Both the position numbers and the translations under genes were made by a program. The notes beneath the pieces are model-generated. The model saw only the letters and a list, made by a program, of their open reading frames with translations. It was not told where the DNA came from and made no database searches. Of a stretch of DNA of 64,000 bases, positions 16,800-25,381 are shown piece after piece (within the stretch, counting starts at the first letter, position 1; every line of letters starts with the position of its first letter). This stretch comes from Butyricicoccus pullicaecorum (GTDB lineage: Bacteria > Bacillota > Clostridia > Oscillospirales > Butyricicoccaceae): positions 1 through 64,000 of the forward strand of contig JAFBIW010000013.1 in assembly GCA_021531865.1 (NCBI GenBank), read 5' to 3'.

Positions 16800-17207
16800 A
16801 TGGCAGACCTGAACCCGTCCGTCGGCTATCTGGTCGTGGCGGTCACCACCCAGCGCGGTCTCCAGCCGCTCGAGGGCGCACTCGTGACCATCTCGGCACA
16901 GGTCGACGGCCAGCCCCAGCTCTACCGCGTCGCACGCACCGATTCCTCCGGCCGCACGCCGGTCTTCGCCCTGCCCGCCCCGGCGGTCTCGGAATCGCTC
17001 ACGCCCGACCAGCCCCTCCCCTACGCGAGCTACGCGGTCGCGGTCGACCTCGACGGCTACCAATCGGTGGACAGTCTGAACGTGCCCATTTTCCCGGGTG
17101 TGGTCGCCACCTTCCCGGTTGCGATGACGCCCAGCCAGCCCGGCTCTCCCCCGGTGCGTGAGCAGGACTTCCCGCCCGAATCGCTCGACACGAACGGAGG
17201 TGAATGA
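16800..17207 (+). CDS. Carboxypeptidase-regulatory-like beta-sandwich protein
   Basis: The 135 residues begin with GYLVVAVTTQRGLQPLEGAL. The segment TDSSGRTPVFALPAP and the closing YAVAVDLDGYQSVDSLNVPIFPGVVATFPVAM follow. This is the transthyretin/carboxypeptidase-regulatory-like fold, in which a promiscuous beta-sandwich presents loops. There is no signal peptide. It is the first of three closely spaced plus-strand genes, and the next begins 3 bases after its stop. The other two have peptidoglycan-binding domains, so a cell-wall or spore-coat structural role is plausible but unproven. AGAAGGAGTGA precedes the ATG. Confidence 0.7.
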   Translation: MADLNPSVGYLVVAVTTQRGLQPLEGALVTISAQVDGQPQLYRVARTDSSGRTPVFALPAPAVSESLTPDQPLPYASYAVAVDLDGYQSVDSLNVPIFPGVVATFPVAMTPSQPGSPPVREQDFPPESLDTNGGE

Positions 17208-17210
17208 CCC

Positions 17211-18578
17211 TTGCCCCTGCCCTTCATCCCCGAGACGATCACCGTCCATCTTGGCCGTCCGGACGACCCGACCGCGCGGAACGTGACCGTCCCCTTCCCC
17301 GACTACATCAAGAACGTGGCCTCGTCCGAGATTTACCCGACGTGGCCCGAGAGCGCCATCCGGGCGAACATGTACGCCCAGATCTCCTTCGCGCTCAACC
17401 GCATCTACACCGAGTGGTACCGCTCACAGGGCTATGACTTCGATATCACGAACTCGACCGCCTACGATCAGGCCTACGTCGAGGGGCGCAACATCTTTGA
17501 CAACATCTCGGCCATTGCGGATGAAATTTTCAATGAGTACATCGTCCGGCAGGGCTCGGTCGAGCCGCTCTTCGCCCAGTATTGCGACGGCATCAACGTC
17601 ACCTGCCCGGGTCTGAGCCAATGGGGCACGGTGCCGCTGGCCGAGGCCGGGCAAGGCCCCTACGACATTCTGACGGCCTTCTTTGGCCCGGACATCGACA
17701 TCGTGCGCGACGCCCCGGTTGCGCCCAATCTGGGCAGTTACCCGGGTCAGCCCCTGCGGCTGGGCGACGTGTCCGACGCCGTCCGCACGATTCAGCTCCG
17801 GCTCAACCGCATCTCGAACAACTACCCGGCGATCCCCAAGATCTGGCCGGTCAACGGCGTGTTCGACGAGAGCACGCGGAACGCGGTCACGAAGTTCCAG
17901 CAGATTTTCGGCCTGACGCCCGACGGCATTGTCGGCAAGGCGACGTGGTACCGCATCGCCTATCTTTACACCTCGATCGCCAAGCTGGCCGAGCTGAACA
18001 GCGAGGGCGTCAGCCCGGAGGACGTGACGAATATCTTCCCCTCCGCCCTGCGGCCGGGCGACTCGGGCGAGGCCGTGCGCGTTTTGCAATACTTCCTCGC
18101 GGTGATCTCGTATTTCTACGACAGCATCCCGACGATCGAGGTCGATGGCTTCTACGGCCCGGACACCGAGAACGCGGTGCGTCAGTTCCAGCTCACCTTC
18201 GGCCTGCCCGAGGACGGCATCATCGGACGGCAGACGGGCAGCAAGATTCAGGAGGTCTACGCGAACATCGTCGCCTCCCTGCCCGACTGGGCGGCCAGCT
18301 CACCCATCCCGGTCTTCCCCCGCCGTCTGGTCGAGGGCATGTCGGGCGCGGACGTGACCCAGGTGCAGGAGTGGATAGGTGAACTGGCCGCCGCCTACCC
18401 CGAGCTGGGCACGCTCCCGGTGACCGGCTATTACGGCACGCAGACCGAGGCGGCGGTCACCCGGTTTCAGGAGCTGTTCGGCTACATGCCGACCGGCACG
18501 GTCGGCCCGCTGACGTGGACGGCGATGGCGCGCACCGTGCTCCGCCTGCGGGAGAACCATGGCGAAGCGCCGCGCTGA
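17211..18578 (+). CDS. Peptidoglycan-binding protein with three PG_binding_1 domains
   Basis: The 455 residues split into two parts. Residues 1-165 form a conserved region (LPFIPETITVHLG, IYPTWPESAIRANMYAQISF, STAYDQAYVEGRNIFDNI). It resembles the substrate-side fold of SpoIID-like proteins, though the active residues cannot be assigned. Three peptidoglycan-binding type 1 domains follow, each with a GDxxxAVRxxQ start and a DGxxGxxTxxAVxxFQ core (about 180-250, 280-350 and 368-440). No signal peptide is seen. The start is TTG, ten bases after CGGAGG, immediately following the preceding gene. A role in the spore cortex or cell wall is inferred. Confidence 0.75.
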   Translation: MPLPFIPETITVHLGRPDDPTARNVTVPFPDYIKNVASSEIYPTWPESAIRANMYAQISFALNRIYTEWYRSQGYDFDITNSTAYDQAYVEGRNIFDNISAIADEIFNEYIVRQGSVEPLFAQYCDGINVTCPGLSQWGTVPLAEAGQGPYDILTAFFGPDIDIVRDAPVAPNLGSYPGQPLRLGDVSDAVRTIQLRLNRISNNYPAIPKIWPVNGVFDESTRNAVTKFQQIFGLTPDGIVGKATWYRIAYLYTSIAKLAELNSEGVSPEDVTNIFPSALRPGDSGEAVRVLQYFLAVISYFYDSIPTIEVDGFYGPDTENAVRQFQLTFGLPEDGIIGRQTGSKIQEVYANIVASLPDWAASSPIPVFPRRLVEGMSGADVTQVQEWIGELAAAYPELGTLPVTGYYGTQTEAAVTRFQELFGYMPTGTVGPLTWTAMARTVLRLRENHGEAPR

Positions 18579-18593
18579 AGAAAGGAGGAAGCC

Positions 18594-18866
18594 ATGGAAT
18601 ATCTGTCTCTGTCCCTGCCCGTCCGCGCCGTTTTGTCGGAGGGGGCGGCCGGCGCGTCGGTGCAGCTTTTGCAGACCGTCCTGACCATTCTGGCCATGCG
18701 GTACCGCAACCTGACCGCACCCGGTGTGACCGGGGTATACGGTGCGCCGACGGCCCGGGCGGTCGCACGCGTCCAGCAGGCCGCCGGCCTGCCCCCGACC
18801 GGTACGACCGACGAGGCGACGTGGAAGTGTCTCGCGGGACTGTACCGCATGTGCGACCGGCGGTAA
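18594..18866 (+). CDS. Single-domain peptidoglycan-binding protein
   Basis: The 90 residues are one peptidoglycan-binding type 1 domain: GAAGASVQLLQTVLTILA, GVTGVYGAPTARAVARVQQA, GLPPTGTTDEATWKCLAGLY. It follows the three-domain protein by 15 bases, with AAAGGAGG before the ATG, so it is surely in the same operon. There is no signal sequence. It could be a binding partner or decoy of the larger protein; nothing more can be read from the sequence. Confidence 0.8.
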   Translation: MEYLSLSLPVRAVLSEGAAGASVQLLQTVLTILAMRYRNLTAPGVTGVYGAPTARAVARVQQAAGLPPTGTTDEATWKCLAGLYRMCDRR

Positions 18867-18905
18867 GTCCGTTCCGCTCCCCTGCTTCACACGGCCTGTC
18901 CCTGA

Positions 18906-18921
18906 TGTTTCACGTGAAACG
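18906..18921. promoter_or_regulatory. parS: parS-like site 2
   Basis: TGTTTCACGTGAAACG matches the consensus at 15 of 16 positions. It lies between the peptidoglycan-binding gene and putP, in non-coding DNA. Confidence 0.85.
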
Positions 18922-18932
18922 CCCGACGGGCG

Positions 18933-18967
18933 CAAAAAAAATCCGCCTCTTGCGAGACGGATTTTTT
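18933..18967. terminator. Bidirectional terminator
   Basis: An ATCCGcCTC/GAGaCGGAT stem is flanked by A-rich and T-rich runs, between two converging genes. Confidence 0.85.
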
Positions 18968-18969
18968 CA

Positions 18970-20502
18970 TTATTTCATTGCGGCGACCTGATCAAATTCA
19001 TCCGTAATTTCCTTGGAGGGCGCCGGGGTCAGCAGGCTGACGACGACGATAAAGAGCGACGCGACGATGAAGGCGGGCAGCAGCTCGTAGACGTTCCAGA
19101 CGCCGCCGAGGGGCTTGACGAGGTACTTCCAGATGAAGACCATCGCGCCGCCCGAGAGCATACCGGCCAGCGCGCCCCAGCGGTTGGCGCGCCGCCAGAA
19201 CAGCGAGAACAGGACGACCGGGCCGAAGGCCGCGCCGAAGCCTGCCCACGCGAAGGAGACGATCTGGAAGACCGAGCTGGACGGGTCGCGCGCGAGGAAG
19301 ACGGCGATGACCGCGATGCCGACCAGCGTCAGGCGGGCGGCGATCATGCTGGCCTTGCCGAAGATGTTCAGGTGGAACACGCCGTACAGGATGTTCTGGG
19401 AGACCGCCGAGGAGGCGGCAAGGAGCTGGGAGTCAGCGGTGGACATGGTGGACGCGAGGATACCGGCCAGAATCAGACCGGCGACGATGGCAAACAGGAA
19501 GCCGTGCTGGCTGAGCACATCCGCGATGCGGACGATGATGGTCTCGGAATCCGAGCCGGTCAGGGTCGGGATGACGCCCGCCTTGGACATGGACAGGCCG
19601 ACCACGCCAATGAAGACGGCGACCGCGAGGGAGATGACGACCCAGATGGACGCGACGCGGCGGGACAGGCTGAGCTTGCGGTCATCCTCGATGGCCATGA
19701 AGCGGAGCAGGACGTGGGGCATACCGAAGTAGCCCAGACCCCAGGCCAGCATGGTGACGATGCTCAGCAGGCCGTAGGGCGCGGCCTCGCCGGTCTCGAC
19801 GTTGTGGGTCAGGGTCATGCTCAGATAGCCGGGGAGCGCCTGCGCGTTCTCCATGACCGCGCCCATGCCGCCGGCCGTCATGACGCCGTAGCCCAGCACG
19901 ATCAGCAGGGCGACCGACATGATGATCGACTGGATGAAGTCGGTGGTCGAAGCGGCGAGGAAGCCGCCGGTCGCGGTGTAGCCGACGATGACGATGGCCG
20001 AAACGATCATCGCGGGCAGGTAATCAATGCCGAACAGGCTGGAGAACAGCTTGCCGCAGGCGGCGAAGCCGGACGCGGTGTACGGAATGAAGAAGATGAC
20101 GATGATGACCGCCGAGATCAGCAGGAGCAGATTGCTCTTGTCGCGGAAGCGGTTGTGGAAGAAGTCGGGCAGGGTGATGGCGTTGCAGACGTGGGTGTAG
20201 CGGCGGATGCGCTTGGCCACGATCAGCCAGTTTAAGTAGGTGCCGATGATCAGGCCGATGGCCGTCCAGCCCGCATCCGCGATACCGGTCAGGTAGGCCA
20301 GTCCGGGCAGACCCATGAGCAGCCAGGAGCTCATATCCGAGGCTTCCGCGCTCATCGCGGTGACGAACGGGCCGAGCTTGCGTCCGCCCAAATAGAAATC
20401 ATCGACCGTGTTGTTTCTGCGGGAGAACGAGATGCCGATATACAGCATGAACCCGAGATACACCACGATCGCCAGCATAATGCCGAGCTGTGCGCTAGTC
20501 AT
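18970..20502 (-). CDS. putP: Sodium/proline symporter
   Basis: The 510-residue membrane transporter belongs to the sodium:solute symporter family, and predicted hydrophobic segments run along the whole protein (about 13). PutP marks include GGRKLGPFVTAMSAEASDMSSW near residue 40, where the sodium and proline sites lie. WLIVAKRIRRYT near 95 and ASTMSTADSQLLAASS near 350 also fit. It imports proline with sodium, for nutrition or osmotic balance. It is monocistronic, with its own promoter and terminator. The ribosome-binding site is weak (AAGGGG). Confidence 0.9.
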   Translation of the reverse strand: MTSAQLGIMLAIVVYLGFMLYIGISFSRRNNTVDDFYLGGRKLGPFVTAMSAEASDMSSWLLMGLPGLAYLTGIADAGWTAIGLIIGTYLNWLIVAKRIRRYTHVCNAITLPDFFHNRFRDKSNLLLLISAVIIVIFFIPYTASGFAACGKLFSSLFGIDYLPAMIVSAIVIVGYTATGGFLAASTTDFIQSIIMSVALLIVLGYGVMTAGGMGAVMENAQALPGYLSMTLTHNVETGEAAPYGLLSIVTMLAWGLGYFGMPHVLLRFMAIEDDRKLSLSRRVASIWVVISLAVAVFIGVVGLSMSKAGVIPTLTGSDSETIIVRIADVLSQHGFLFAIVAGLILAGILASTMSTADSQLLAASSAVSQNILYGVFHLNIFGKASMIAARLTLVGIAVIAVFLARDPSSSVFQIVSFAWAGFGAAFGPVVLFSLFWRRANRWGALAGMLSGGAMVFIWKYLVKPLGGVWNVYELLPAFIVASLFIVVVSLLTPAPSKEITDEFDQVAAMK

Positions 20503-20552
20503 GATGGTTTTTTACCCCTTTTTGGATGTATTTTGTGTCAAACAATGGTCTT

Positions 20553-20581
20553 ATTATAGCACCGAAAAGAATAGACTGCAA
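20553..20581 (-). promoter_or_regulatory. putP promoter
   Basis: On the minus strand TTGCAG and TATAAT are 17 bases apart, and the -10 has an upstream TGC extension. Distance to the ATG is about 50 bases. Confidence 0.7.
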
Positions 20582-20613
20582 TCCAGAACGAGGTATAGAC
20601 CGGATTCTATATA

Positions 20614-20676
20614 AAAAAGAAGCATTGCTTTATTTTTCTCATGGGATCCATGGAAAAACAAACAATACTTCTTTTC
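20614..20676. repeat. Long imperfect inverted repeat between putP and tetR
   Basis: AAAAAGAAG.ATTG at one end pairs with CAAT.CTTCTTTT at the other, and an inner stem is formed around TTTTTC...GGAAAAA with TGG-GAT-CCA at the tip. It lies just after the tetR stop on the minus strand and may act as its terminator or as a small structured RNA. Confidence 0.5.
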
Positions 20677-20702
20677 ATATGCAAACAAGAACCCAAAATA
20701 AA

Positions 20703-21284
20703 TTATTCCGCGCGGAGCGAGGCGAGGAAGCGGGGCATGAGCTGACCGGCGTAGGCGCGCAGGGAGTATTCGCCGCCCGAGATGCACCAGTCATAGATGA
20801 GCGCCCGCTCGCACAGGGCGTAGAGCTTGACCTGCTCGGAGACGGTCATGTCGGCGGCCAGCTCGCCCTTCTGCTGCCCCTCGGTGACGATCTGGCGGAG
20901 CAGACGGTAATAGAACCGGCTGCGGTCGAGCAGGTGCTTTTCGCCCCGGGTGACGAGCTGGGAGGAATAGAGCTGGGCGAGCAGCTCGATGGGAACCGCG
21001 TTGTCGATCATGGCGAACAGCTCCTGATTGAGGTAGATCAGCTTGTCGAAGGCGTGCATCCCCGCGGGCATGGTGTCCACCAGCTCCTCGTACTTGTCGT
21101 CGAACAGGGTGGACAGGGTGCCGAGCAGGGCGTCCTTGCCCTTGAAGTAGTGGTAGAACGTGCCCCGGGAGGTGTTGGATTCGAGCAGGATCTCGTCGAT
21201 CGTGGTGTTGTCGTAGCCGTGCTCGTAGAACAGCCGCCACGCGGCGGCAATGATCCGTCCCTTGGTGTTTCGCTGCTTGCGCAT
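20703..21284 (-). CDS. TetR-family transcriptional regulator
   Basis: The 193-residue repressor-type protein has an N-terminal helix-turn-helix: GRIIAAAWRLFYEHGYDNTTIDEIL, then SNTSRGTFYHYFKGKDALL (about 9-52). The rest is a helical ligand-binding domain with no recognised ligand motif. The ATG follows GGGGAGAGGA; a longer frame upstream lacks a suitable site. It lies between capA and putP on the same strand; targets are unknown, and putP is a possible one. Confidence 0.88.
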   Translation of the reverse strand: MRKQRNTKGRIIAAAWRLFYEHGYDNTTIDEILLESNTSRGTFYHYFKGKDALLGTLSTLFDDKYEELVDTMPAGMHAFDKLIYLNQELFAMIDNAVPIELLAQLYSSQLVTRGEKHLLDRSRFYYRLLRQIVTEGQQKGELAADMTVSEQVKLYALCERALIYDWCISGGEYSLRAYAGQLMPRFLASLRAE

Positions 21285-21359
21285 AACCGTGTCCTCTCCC
21301 CTTCTGTGTGAATAAAACCAGCATAGCACACCGCCGCCCGCCCTGTCAAATCGTTCGGC

Positions 21360-23150
21360 TTATACCGCCGGAACCGGGTGATAGTCGTTGCGGGTGGTGA
21401 CCGACGAGATGCGGTAGGGCAGGGCCTCGTGCTTCGCTTCGGTGACCGTGCGCGTGCCTGGATCGAAGGTCAGCTCCTGCCGGAAGATCAGGCAGTTCTT
21501 GTCGGACGGGTTGCGGTTGCCGCCGAAGACCAGATTCCCGAGGGAATAGGCGATCGGCTTGCCCTTGTAGACCTCGACCTCCTGCACGACATGAGGATGG
21601 TGGCCGATGACGAGGTCGGCGCCCTGATCGATGCAGTACCGGCCGATGGCCTTCTGGACGTCGTTGCTCTGGTAGCTCTTTTCGATGCCCCAGTGGTAGT
21701 TGAAGACGATGTAATCCGCGCCCTGCGTGCGCAGGGTGCGCACCGCGTTTTCAATGAACTGCTTCTGCGCCGTGTCGAACGACCAGCCAACGTTGGAGGC
21801 GAAGCCGATACGCACGCCCTTGACCTCGACGACCGGCATACGGTCATAGCCCGAGACGGCGACATAGGGCGCAAGGTTGCGCACGGTGTCGTCGAACCCG
21901 GCCTGCAAGTAGTCCTTCGCGTGGTTGTTCGCGACGGTGACCACATCGACGCTGCCCGCCGCCAGCACCTGCGCGTACGCCGCCGGGCCCTTGAAAACGA
22001 AGGTTTTGTCGGCGGGCGTATCCGCGCTCGTCAGCGTGCCCTCGAAGTTCACCATCGTCAGGTCGTCGTTGTGAAACGCCGGAATCCCCGCGAAGAAGTA
22101 GCCGAGGTCATTTTGATGCAGGTCGTACATCTCGTCGAAGGAATTTTCATAGCCCGAGCCGCGATTCCGCCCGAGGGTGCAGTCGCCGCCGAAGGTCAGC
22201 GCCAGTCGGATCGCGTCATACCCGGGCGCGTCCCGCCACCCGGCGTACACCCCCGCGACGCCCAGCGTCGCGTGCAGGCGGGGCAGGGTCAGGATGGACT
22301 GCTCGATGGTAAACGTGCCTTGGGGTGAAAATTTCCCGTTCGCGCCGCCCATCAGGGCAAGCCCCTGCCCGTCGGTGCGACCGGAAACGAACTTGACCGA
22401 CTCGACCGCCCAGCGCGGAATGGTGTAGGCGTCCGTAAACGCCTGCGGCGGGCTGTCGGCCTCGGTCACGCCGAGCACCGCCGCCGTGCGCTGGAGCATG
22501 GCCGCCGCCTCGGCGCGGGAGATCGAGTCCTCCGGACGGAACTGCCCGTCCCGGCCGTATACGATCCCCAGCCGCGCGGCCAGCTCGACGTAAGCGTCGT
22601 TCGTGTCCCAAAAGCTGCCGTTCAAGACAGGCGGCAGACCGGCTTCTGTATCCGCGCCGTCCCAGTCGGACGATTCCTCATCCCAGCCTTCCGATTCTTC
22701 GTCCGGTTCTTCCCCGGCCGGTTCCTCGTCCATCCCCTCCGGGTCGAACGGCGGCGCTTCCTCCGGCTCTCCGGCCTGCACGCCCGGGTCGCCCGTCCAG
22801 GCGTCCTCCCCTTCCGCCGGTTCTTCCGGCCGTGTTTCTTCGATCGGGACTTCCTCCCCCGGCTCGGCCAGCACCAGTCCATAGTCCTCGGCCAACGTCC
22901 ACCCATCCGCGCCGCGCTCGGCCGCAACCAGCTCGACGGCCAGCCGGGCGAACTGGGTGCGGGTGACCGGCGCTCTGTAATCCTCCCCCAGATCGAACCC
23001 GGGCGACACCAGCCCGGCCTCGTAGGCCGCCTGTACGCCCGCCTGCGCCCACGGGCTTGTCATGTATCCCCGCGCCGGCACAGTCTCCACAGCCGCCGCC
23101 GGCGCCGTCAGCAGGGCGCAGGCCAGCAGACCGGCCATTCTCTTTTTCAT
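21360..23150 (-). CDS. SLH-domain protein with CapA-type metallophosphatase
   Basis: This is a 596-residue secreted cell-surface protein. A signal peptide covers residues 1-20. S-layer-homology-like segments lie at about 29-80, 180-232 and 233-295. The first is separated from the others by a linker extremely rich in Glu, Asp and Pro (about 96-170). Residues 316-596 are a CapA/PgsA-like calcineurin phosphoesterase with GGD, NFEGTL, ANNHAKDY, NYHWGIE and GHHPHVVQ metal-site motifs. Family members act in poly-gamma-glutamate or capsule synthesis, but no other capsule gene is nearby, so the substrate is unknown. The SLH segments should anchor it to the wall. Confidence 0.88.
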   Translation of the reverse strand: MKKRMAGLLACALLTAPAAAVETVPARGYMTSPWAQAGVQAAYEAGLVSPGFDLGEDYRAPVTRTQFARLAVELVAAERGADGWTLAEDYGLVLAEPGEEVPIEETRPEEPAEGEDAWTGDPGVQAGEPEEAPPFDPEGMDEEPAGEEPDEESEGWDEESSDWDGADTEAGLPPVLNGSFWDTNDAYVELAARLGIVYGRDGQFRPEDSISRAEAAAMLQRTAAVLGVTEADSPPQAFTDAYTIPRWAVESVKFVSGRTDGQGLALMGGANGKFSPQGTFTIEQSILTLPRLHATLGVAGVYAGWRDAPGYDAIRLALTFGGDCTLGRNRGSGYENSFDEMYDLHQNDLGYFFAGIPAFHNDDLTMVNFEGTLTSADTPADKTFVFKGPAAYAQVLAAGSVDVVTVANNHAKDYLQAGFDDTVRNLAPYVAVSGYDRMPVVEVKGVRIGFASNVGWSFDTAQKQFIENAVRTLRTQGADYIVFNYHWGIEKSYQSNDVQKAIGRYCIDQGADLVIGHHPHVVQEVEVYKGKPIAYSLGNLVFGGNRNPSDKNCLIFRQELTFDPGTRTVTEAKHEALPYRISSVTTRNDYHPVPAV

Positions 23151-23186
23151 GTACCCCTTCCCCCTTTTCTACTCGTATGATAGCAG

Positions 23187-23229
23187 AAAAAAGAGCCGCA
23201 CAAAAGAGAATTTTCTCCTGTGCGGCTCT
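23187..23229 (-). terminator. Terminator upstream of capA
   Basis: An AGAGCCGCACA/TGTGCGGCTCT stem is followed on the minus strand by six T. It would stop transcription coming from serS before capA. Confidence 0.85.
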
Positions 23230-23278
23230 GCTTTCGCGATGATTCTTGATTTCCTGCCAGCGTGATTTTTCTTTGGAA

Positions 23279-23436
23279 GCGAAGCGACATTTTATTCTAA
23301 AAAAAAGCCGAATTGCATTTGGCTTTTTTACCCCGACCCCGCGCCGTGGCGGCGCGGATTTCCGGGGGTATCAAAAAAGTTTCGAGTGCCCGCAGGAACT
23401 TTTTTGTATCTAGGGGGTATTGGATACCCCCTAGAT
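23279..23436. repeat. Interspersed palindromic repeat, copy 1
   Basis: The 158-base element starts GCGAAGCGACATT. It then has an AAAAAAGCC...GGCTTTTTT hairpin, a GCGCCG/CGGCGC hairpin, an AAAAAAGTT...AACTTTTTT hairpin and a final CTAGGGGGTAT/ATACCCCCTAG palindrome. Its last 66 bases are identical to 37655-37720. The palindromic end stops 4 bases from the serS stop codon, so the element lies 3' of serS but in the reverse orientation relative to the copy after dnaA. Confidence 0.9.
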
Positions 23437-23440
23437 GACC

Positions 23441-24745
23441 TTATTTCTTCGGGATCAGCACCTCGGTGCCGCCCATGTAGGGACGGAGCACCTCGGGGAT
23501 GGTGACCGAGCCATCGGCCTGCAGATGGTTCTCGAGGAAGGCGATCAGCATACGCGGGGGCGCAACGACGGTGTTGTTCAGGGTGTGCGCCAGATACAGC
23601 TTGCCGTCCTCGCCGCGCACGCGGATCTTCAGGCGGCGGGCCTGCGCGTCGCCCAGATTGGAGCAGGAGCAAACCTCGAAATACTTCTTCTGACGGGGGC
23701 TCCACGCCTCGATGTCGCAGGACTTGACCTTGAGGTCGGCCAGATCGCCCGAGCAGCACTCCAGCTGACGCACCGGAATCTCAAGCGAGCGGAACAGCTC
23801 GACCGAGAAGCGCCACATCTGCTCGTACCACTTCATGGAATCCTCGGGCTTGCAGATGACAACCATTTCCTGCTTCTCGAACTGATGGATGCGGTAAACG
23901 CCGCGCTCCTCGATGCCGTGCGCACCCTTCTCCTTGCGGAAGCAGGGCGAGTAGGAGGTCAGGGTCTGGGGCAGGTCGGCCTCGGGCACGATCTGGTCGA
24001 TGAACTTGCCGATCATGGAGTGCTCGGAGGTGCCGATCAGGTAGAGATCCTCGCCCTCGATCTTGTACATCATCGCGTCCATCTCAGCGAAGGACATGAC
24101 GCCGGTGACGACGTTGCCGCGGATCATGAAGGGCGGGATGCAGTAAGTAAAGCCCTTGCCGATCATGAAATCGCGCGCGTAGGCGATGACCGCCTCGTGC
24201 AGACGGGCGATGTCGCCCATCAGGTAGTAGAAGCCGTTGCCGGCGACGCGGCCGGCCGCGTCCAGATCGATGCCGCCGAAGGACTCCATGATCTGGGTGT
24301 GGTACGGGATCTCGTAGTCGGGCACGACCGGCTCACCGAAGCGCTGAACCTCGACGTTTGCGCTGTCGTCCGGGCCGATCGGGACGGACGGGTCGATCAT
24401 CTGCGGAATGGTCATCATGATCTTCTGCACCTTGGCCTGCAGCTCGGACTCCAGACCCTCCAGCTCCTTCAGGCGGGCGGCCTGTGCGCCTACCTCGGCC
24501 TTGACCTTTTCGGCCTCCTCCTTCTTCGCGGGGTCCTTCTTGGCCTGACCCATCAGCATACCGATCTGCTTGGACAGCTTGTTGCGGTTGGAGCGCAGGT
24601 CGTCGGCCTCCTTGATGGCGGCGCGGAGCTGGGCGTCGAGCGCGATGACCTCATCGACGAGCGGCAGCTTGTCGTCCTGGAACTTCTTCTTGATGTTCTC
24701 CTTGACGGCGTCCGGATTTTCTCTCAGAAATTTAATATCCAGCAT
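23441..24745 (-). CDS. serS: Seryl-tRNA synthetase
   Basis: This 434-residue class II synthetase charges tRNA-Ser. An N-terminal two-helix coiled arm (about 5-100, rich in Lys and Glu) binds the long tRNA variable arm. Motif 2 is seen as SYSPCFRKEKGAHGIEERGVYRIHQFEK (about 260) and motif 3 as PPRMLIAFLENHLQADGSVTIPEVLRPYMGG near the C terminus. The TSEHS motif (LIGTSEHSMIG) also matches. The length is normal. The ribosome-binding site before ATG is modest (GAATGAGGGAATG). It probably belongs with the downstream repeat element as its 3' boundary. Confidence 0.96.
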   Translation of the reverse strand: MLDIKFLRENPDAVKENIKKKFQDDKLPLVDEVIALDAQLRAAIKEADDLRSNRNKLSKQIGMLMGQAKKDPAKKEEAEKVKAEVGAQAARLKELEGLESELQAKVQKIMMTIPQMIDPSVPIGPDDSANVEVQRFGEPVVPDYEIPYHTQIMESFGGIDLDAAGRVAGNGFYYLMGDIARLHEAVIAYARDFMIGKGFTYCIPPFMIRGNVVTGVMSFAEMDAMMYKIEGEDLYLIGTSEHSMIGKFIDQIVPEADLPQTLTSYSPCFRKEKGAHGIEERGVYRIHQFEKQEMVVICKPEDSMKWYEQMWRFSVELFRSLEIPVRQLECCSGDLADLKVKSCDIEAWSPRQKKYFEVCSCSNLGDAQARRLKIRVRGEDGKLYLAHTLNNTVVAPPRMLIAFLENHLQADGSVTIPEVLRPYMGGTEVLIPKK

Positions 24746-24783
24746 CTTTCATTCCCTCATTCTTCATAATGATCTTGATTTGT

Positions 24784-25365
24784 TTATTGTGCAGCGTCCG
24801 GCTCGAGTACGGCCAGGTCATGATAGATCGCGGCCTGCGCGTCGGTCAGCAGGTCGTCCTGCCCTGCCCCGTCCAGCCGGTCCGCGCCGAAGCGGTCAGC
24901 CATGGCGTCGGCCATCGCTCTGGCCTCGATCAGCTTGCCCTGCTTTTCCAGCTCATGCGCTTCGAGCAGGGCCGAGACCGCGTCATACCTTTCCTGACTT
25001 GCCTTTTCACCGGCCTGCTGTTCCGCAATCGTCTTTTTCAGCTCAGCGATCGTGGTGTTCTGCTCCTCGACGGTCTCCTGCAGCACCTGCACGCGGGCGT
25101 TCGCGCCCTCGACGGCGCTGGCCTGGGTGGAGAGCTGGCTGCTCATCTCGTTCAGCTTGCGGTCGGAGCGCACCTGCGTGACATAGCTGAGCAGGATGAG
25201 CACGAGGGCGACGCAGAACAGACCGATGACATAAAAGACCAGATAGCTTTTGGATTCATGCGGCTTGTCGGCGGGCGGCAGCACGTCGTCCGTCTCGTCG
25301 GCCGCCTGCGCGGGATTGACGTCCTCGGCGGGAAGGGTGGTTTTCTCGTCTTGATTCTCTTGCAT
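24784..25365 (-). CDS. Single-span membrane protein with coiled coil
   Basis: The 193 residues have an acidic cytoplasmic N terminus (about 1-40), one hydrophobic span (YLVFYVIGLFCVALVLILLSYV, about 41-62), and an extracytoplasmic coiled coil (about 65-135, with heptads such as LQETVEEQNTTIAELKKTIAEQ). A short helical C-terminal domain ends the protein. No enzyme motif is visible. It follows parB by 16 bases on the same strand and so is probably co-transcribed with parA-parB. Its position suggests a cell-envelope role near the origin, but the function is unknown. Confidence 0.75.
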   Translation of the reverse strand: MQENQDEKTTLPAEDVNPAQAADETDDVLPPADKPHESKSYLVFYVIGLFCVALVLILLSYVTQVRSDRKLNEMSSQLSTQASAVEGANARVQVLQETVEEQNTTIAELKKTIAEQQAGEKASQERYDAVSALLEAHELEKQGKLIEARAMADAMADRFGADRLDGAGQDDLLTDAQAAIYHDLAVLEPDAAQ

Positions 25366-25381
25366 CGTAGAACCTCCTTGC

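Noticed and set aside
18742-20235. Long plus-strand frames opposite putP, and similar frames opposite gyrA, sulP and ppdK
   Set aside because: Long antisense frames are expected in GC-rich coding DNA; products are Asp/Gly/His/Arg-rich and have no ribosome-binding sites.
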